Shown: positions 61,654-64,000 of the stretch, in pieces
Numbering within the stretch: the stretch's first letter is position 1
How the letters are laid out: the number at the start of each line of letters is the position of its first letter
From: Rhododendron vialii
Taxonomy: Eukaryota; Streptophyta; Magnoliopsida; Ericales; Ericaceae
Direction: 5' to 3'
Assembly (NCBI RefSeq): GCF_030253575.1
Contig: NC_080568.1
Coordinates: 23,769,501-23,833,500, forward strand
Length of the DNA: 64,000 nucleotides
Position numbers and translations under genes: made by a program
Notes under the pieces: generated by a model
The model's input: the letters and a program-made list of their open reading frames with translations, nothing else
Told to the model about the DNA's origin: nothing
The model's database searches: none

Positions 61654-64000
61654 TGAACTTGTTATTAGTACGGTACTATTACCTAGCGATACAGAAACCG
61701 CGTTATATCGAGGTGGACAGAGGACTGGAACCCTATCCCCACTGCAGGACAAAAAACCTTGTACACCCCAGGCCTATTGGGGCTTGGATTGGTGAGCCAA
61801 ACCAACCAATGCCTAGCTAGCCTAGCCCCCACCTCGCACCAGAAGCCCAGCGCATGCATTGAATGCAAAGATTGCAGAGTTTATTATGACCCTACTTTCT
61901 TGGATCTTCTTCCATCCTACTCTCCAGTCTCCTCTCTGAAGGGAAATTACCACGCTACTCTGTTTTTCATTCCTCTCTAATTGAAATGAAATTTAAGTTT
62001 TGTGAGCACTGACACGCAGTGGTTAGTCATAGTCATAAACCATACGTGAATGTATGGTGACGAAGGTCCTTACAACAGTAGTGTAACGGTGTTTCATACA
62101 GAGAAAGAAGATAAAACAACATTGTCTTTACCACCTTTATATAGGAACACAAATCGGTGGTAAATTAGCCTAATATTTTCTTTTCTTTTCTTTTATGTCA
62201 ATTGATCGGAGAAATTATATACATCATGTAAAGAAGTACAAAATAAAAATCTGAGACACTACATCAATTACGAGAGTTCACGGAATAATAAACCTAACAA
62301 ATCAACCAATACACGAGAGAGAGTGTGCAAGGTACCTGCAGTGCCCATGATTTTAGACTATATGCTGGACACAGCTGTTACCCATGATTGGATTTTGTCA
62401 TTTGGGTCCTCATAGTAGTCTCCAGTTCAGACCCCATCGCACAAGAATGAAACCATTCCCCACCTCTTGAGCAAAACAAGAGAGTAGTACAAGGGTTAGT
62501 TCGGTTGGTTGGTGAATTTGTTCCTCACACAATTGATCAGAGTTTGGTATTTGAAGTCAGGCTTGAAGAAAGTAATTTGTTGTGAATTCTTCAGTCCCAG
62601 CGTGGATGACTTGTTTTTGACCAGACCGAGAAGAAGATTAATTGAAGTGCTCATAACCTCTTAACTGTTGAACCAAAACATTTTAAAATTCGTGTATTTT
62701 GGGATTTTAACCCCGTTTCTAAGCAATATATAGTACAGTACATTGGAGTAAATGCTGTATATAATATGTTTTGTTCAACCCATAATTAAAAGAATTCACA
62801 GTTAAAAGCATGCACGACGGAGTAGATAAAGGAATGTTGTTCCTCCCAGTTAGTTCCATAGTACATCAGGAGAGGAATACAAGTACGCAACCCACTGCAT
62901 TCTAACCTATACCATGCCACAAAATTGTTACCACTCTAAAAATTCACCAATACTCCACACAGCCCAAAAAAGTTAGAAAGTCCCGCGAAGAAGAAGAAAA
63001 ATCTGCATAGAGATAGAACAAATCAAAAGACAGCGACATCCTAACGGAGACCCAACAAAACAAGAAGAATAATCCTCCAAACATAGGCAAAAAGCTATGA
63101 TTTGAAAAAAAGAAGAAACAACCAATCAATAACTTGTTATAAGTCACCCCATTAGTCCACTGAGTCGCACTGAGTTACATTGAGTTAAGGACGAGTCACA
63201 CAATCATAGACCGTCCTAAGGCCAAGGCTCCGTCTTTGTCAAGACCCCAGCGACCTCGACCGCACAACCCACCTTCGACGACCACGAGCCGCTCAACAAA
63301 TAACCTCCAGTGACCACAACAGCGAAAACCAGTAACAAACCACCGGACAACACAGTGGAATCGTTGGAGAAGAGCAATGGAGAGAGGTGGCAGGTGTTGG
63401 TGGTATGGGAAGGAGTATGGAAGTGATGGAGGACAATAGAGAAAACTCCCTTATCTAGGATCAGGAGAGGGAGATCACCAACGAGGGGAGAAACCCCTCC
63501 TCTCCCGCCACTACATAAAGGTTTAAAATCCTAGGAGGAGGGGAAGGAGGGAGAATGGGCAGCGGCGGCTAAGCTTTGGTGAAGAGAGGAGAGGGAGAGT
63601 TAGATAAATGAATGTTGTTAACTCGTCACTTTTATTCAGTAACTGTTAGCTAGAGAATTATCTACTCATCATTTTCTTGCGCGCGTTTCTCTCTTCCCTG
63701 CTCTCTAGGCACTTGTCTCTACCACGGTGCCTTCTCTCATGTGTAAATCTGAAAACCATGGCTTCAGATGGAAATCAAATACATGGGTAAAATCTAAATC
63801 GACAACAGGAGGTGTTTTGGCGAGAAAACTAAAGCGTCTCTTCGAACGTCGGTGGTGGTATTGAGAAAACTCAGATTTGTTGATTTGCTGGGTTTTTTTT
63901 TATTGTCGTAGATTTATTGGATTTCTACTACCCTACATTCGTTGTGTTTCTTCTTTTCTAAATCTCCTCCATCTTAAATATCAACATGAATTCTTTGTGG
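61654..64000. other. terminal region without a supported gene
   Basis: No conserved coding sequence. On the minus strand 63600-62940 has GC-richer, leader-like DNA ending in TC-rich sequence, possibly a retroelement remnant. A 67-codon minus ORF at 62944-63147 has no known domain. Confidence 0.4.

Noticed and set aside
62944-63147. 67-codon minus-strand ORF
   Set aside because: Hydrophobic and Phe/Ser-rich by composition, no family signature, in repeat-like DNA.

Overview
This is a plant (eudicot) nuclear genome window. The evidence is intron-rich genes with GT-AG introns, N-terminal plastid transit peptides, plant-only families (CYCD1, PRIN2, GASA/snakin), AT-rich intergenic DNA, many (GA/CT)n microsatellites and a dense layer of plant-type transposable elements (Stowaway, hAT, Mutator-like fold-backs, a tRNA-like SINE family, a solo LTR). 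The species cannot be fixed from the sequence alone.

Six protein-coding genes can be rebuilt exon by exon, with every exon junction in frame. In order: a D-type cyclin of the CYCD1 class (minus, 4415-7749, 5 exons, 329 aa); a chloroplast RRM protein resembling Arabidopsis RBD1 (plus, 19194-22188, 4 exons, 471 aa); PRIN2, a plastid RNA polymerase-associated protein (minus, 27144-30931, 3 exons, 199 aa); DNA polymerase lambda (minus, 35785-45347, 14 exons, 541 aa); the chloroplast DEAD-box helicase RH22 (plus, 46849-52216, 8 exons, 589 aa); and a 12-cysteine GASA/snakin peptide (minus, 54258-55103, 4 exons, 105 aa). Three of the six (RBD1-like, PRIN2, RH22) act in plastid transcription, rRNA processing or ribosome assembly. 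CYCD1 next to RBD1, and PRIN2 next to POLL, match neighbour pairs that I recall from Arabidopsis chromosome 1.

The rest is mostly repeats. 7.8-19.1 kb holds two SINEs, fold-back elements, a hAT element with a second element nested in it, and a Stowaway nested in another MITE. 22.2-27 kb holds two tandem copies of the last exons of the RBD1-like gene, with an inverted repeat around the second. 31.6-35.0 kb is a large fold-back element with subterminal tandem repeats and a near-perfect 250/28/250 bp hairpin element inserted in one arm. The POLL introns carry a solo LTR with a 5-bp target duplication, a telomere-like TTTAGGG minisatellite, a MITE and a 57-bp hAT relic. 56.9-61.7 kb is a stack of Mutator-like elements, several with exact 9-bp target duplications. 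The last 2.3 kb holds no gene that I can support.
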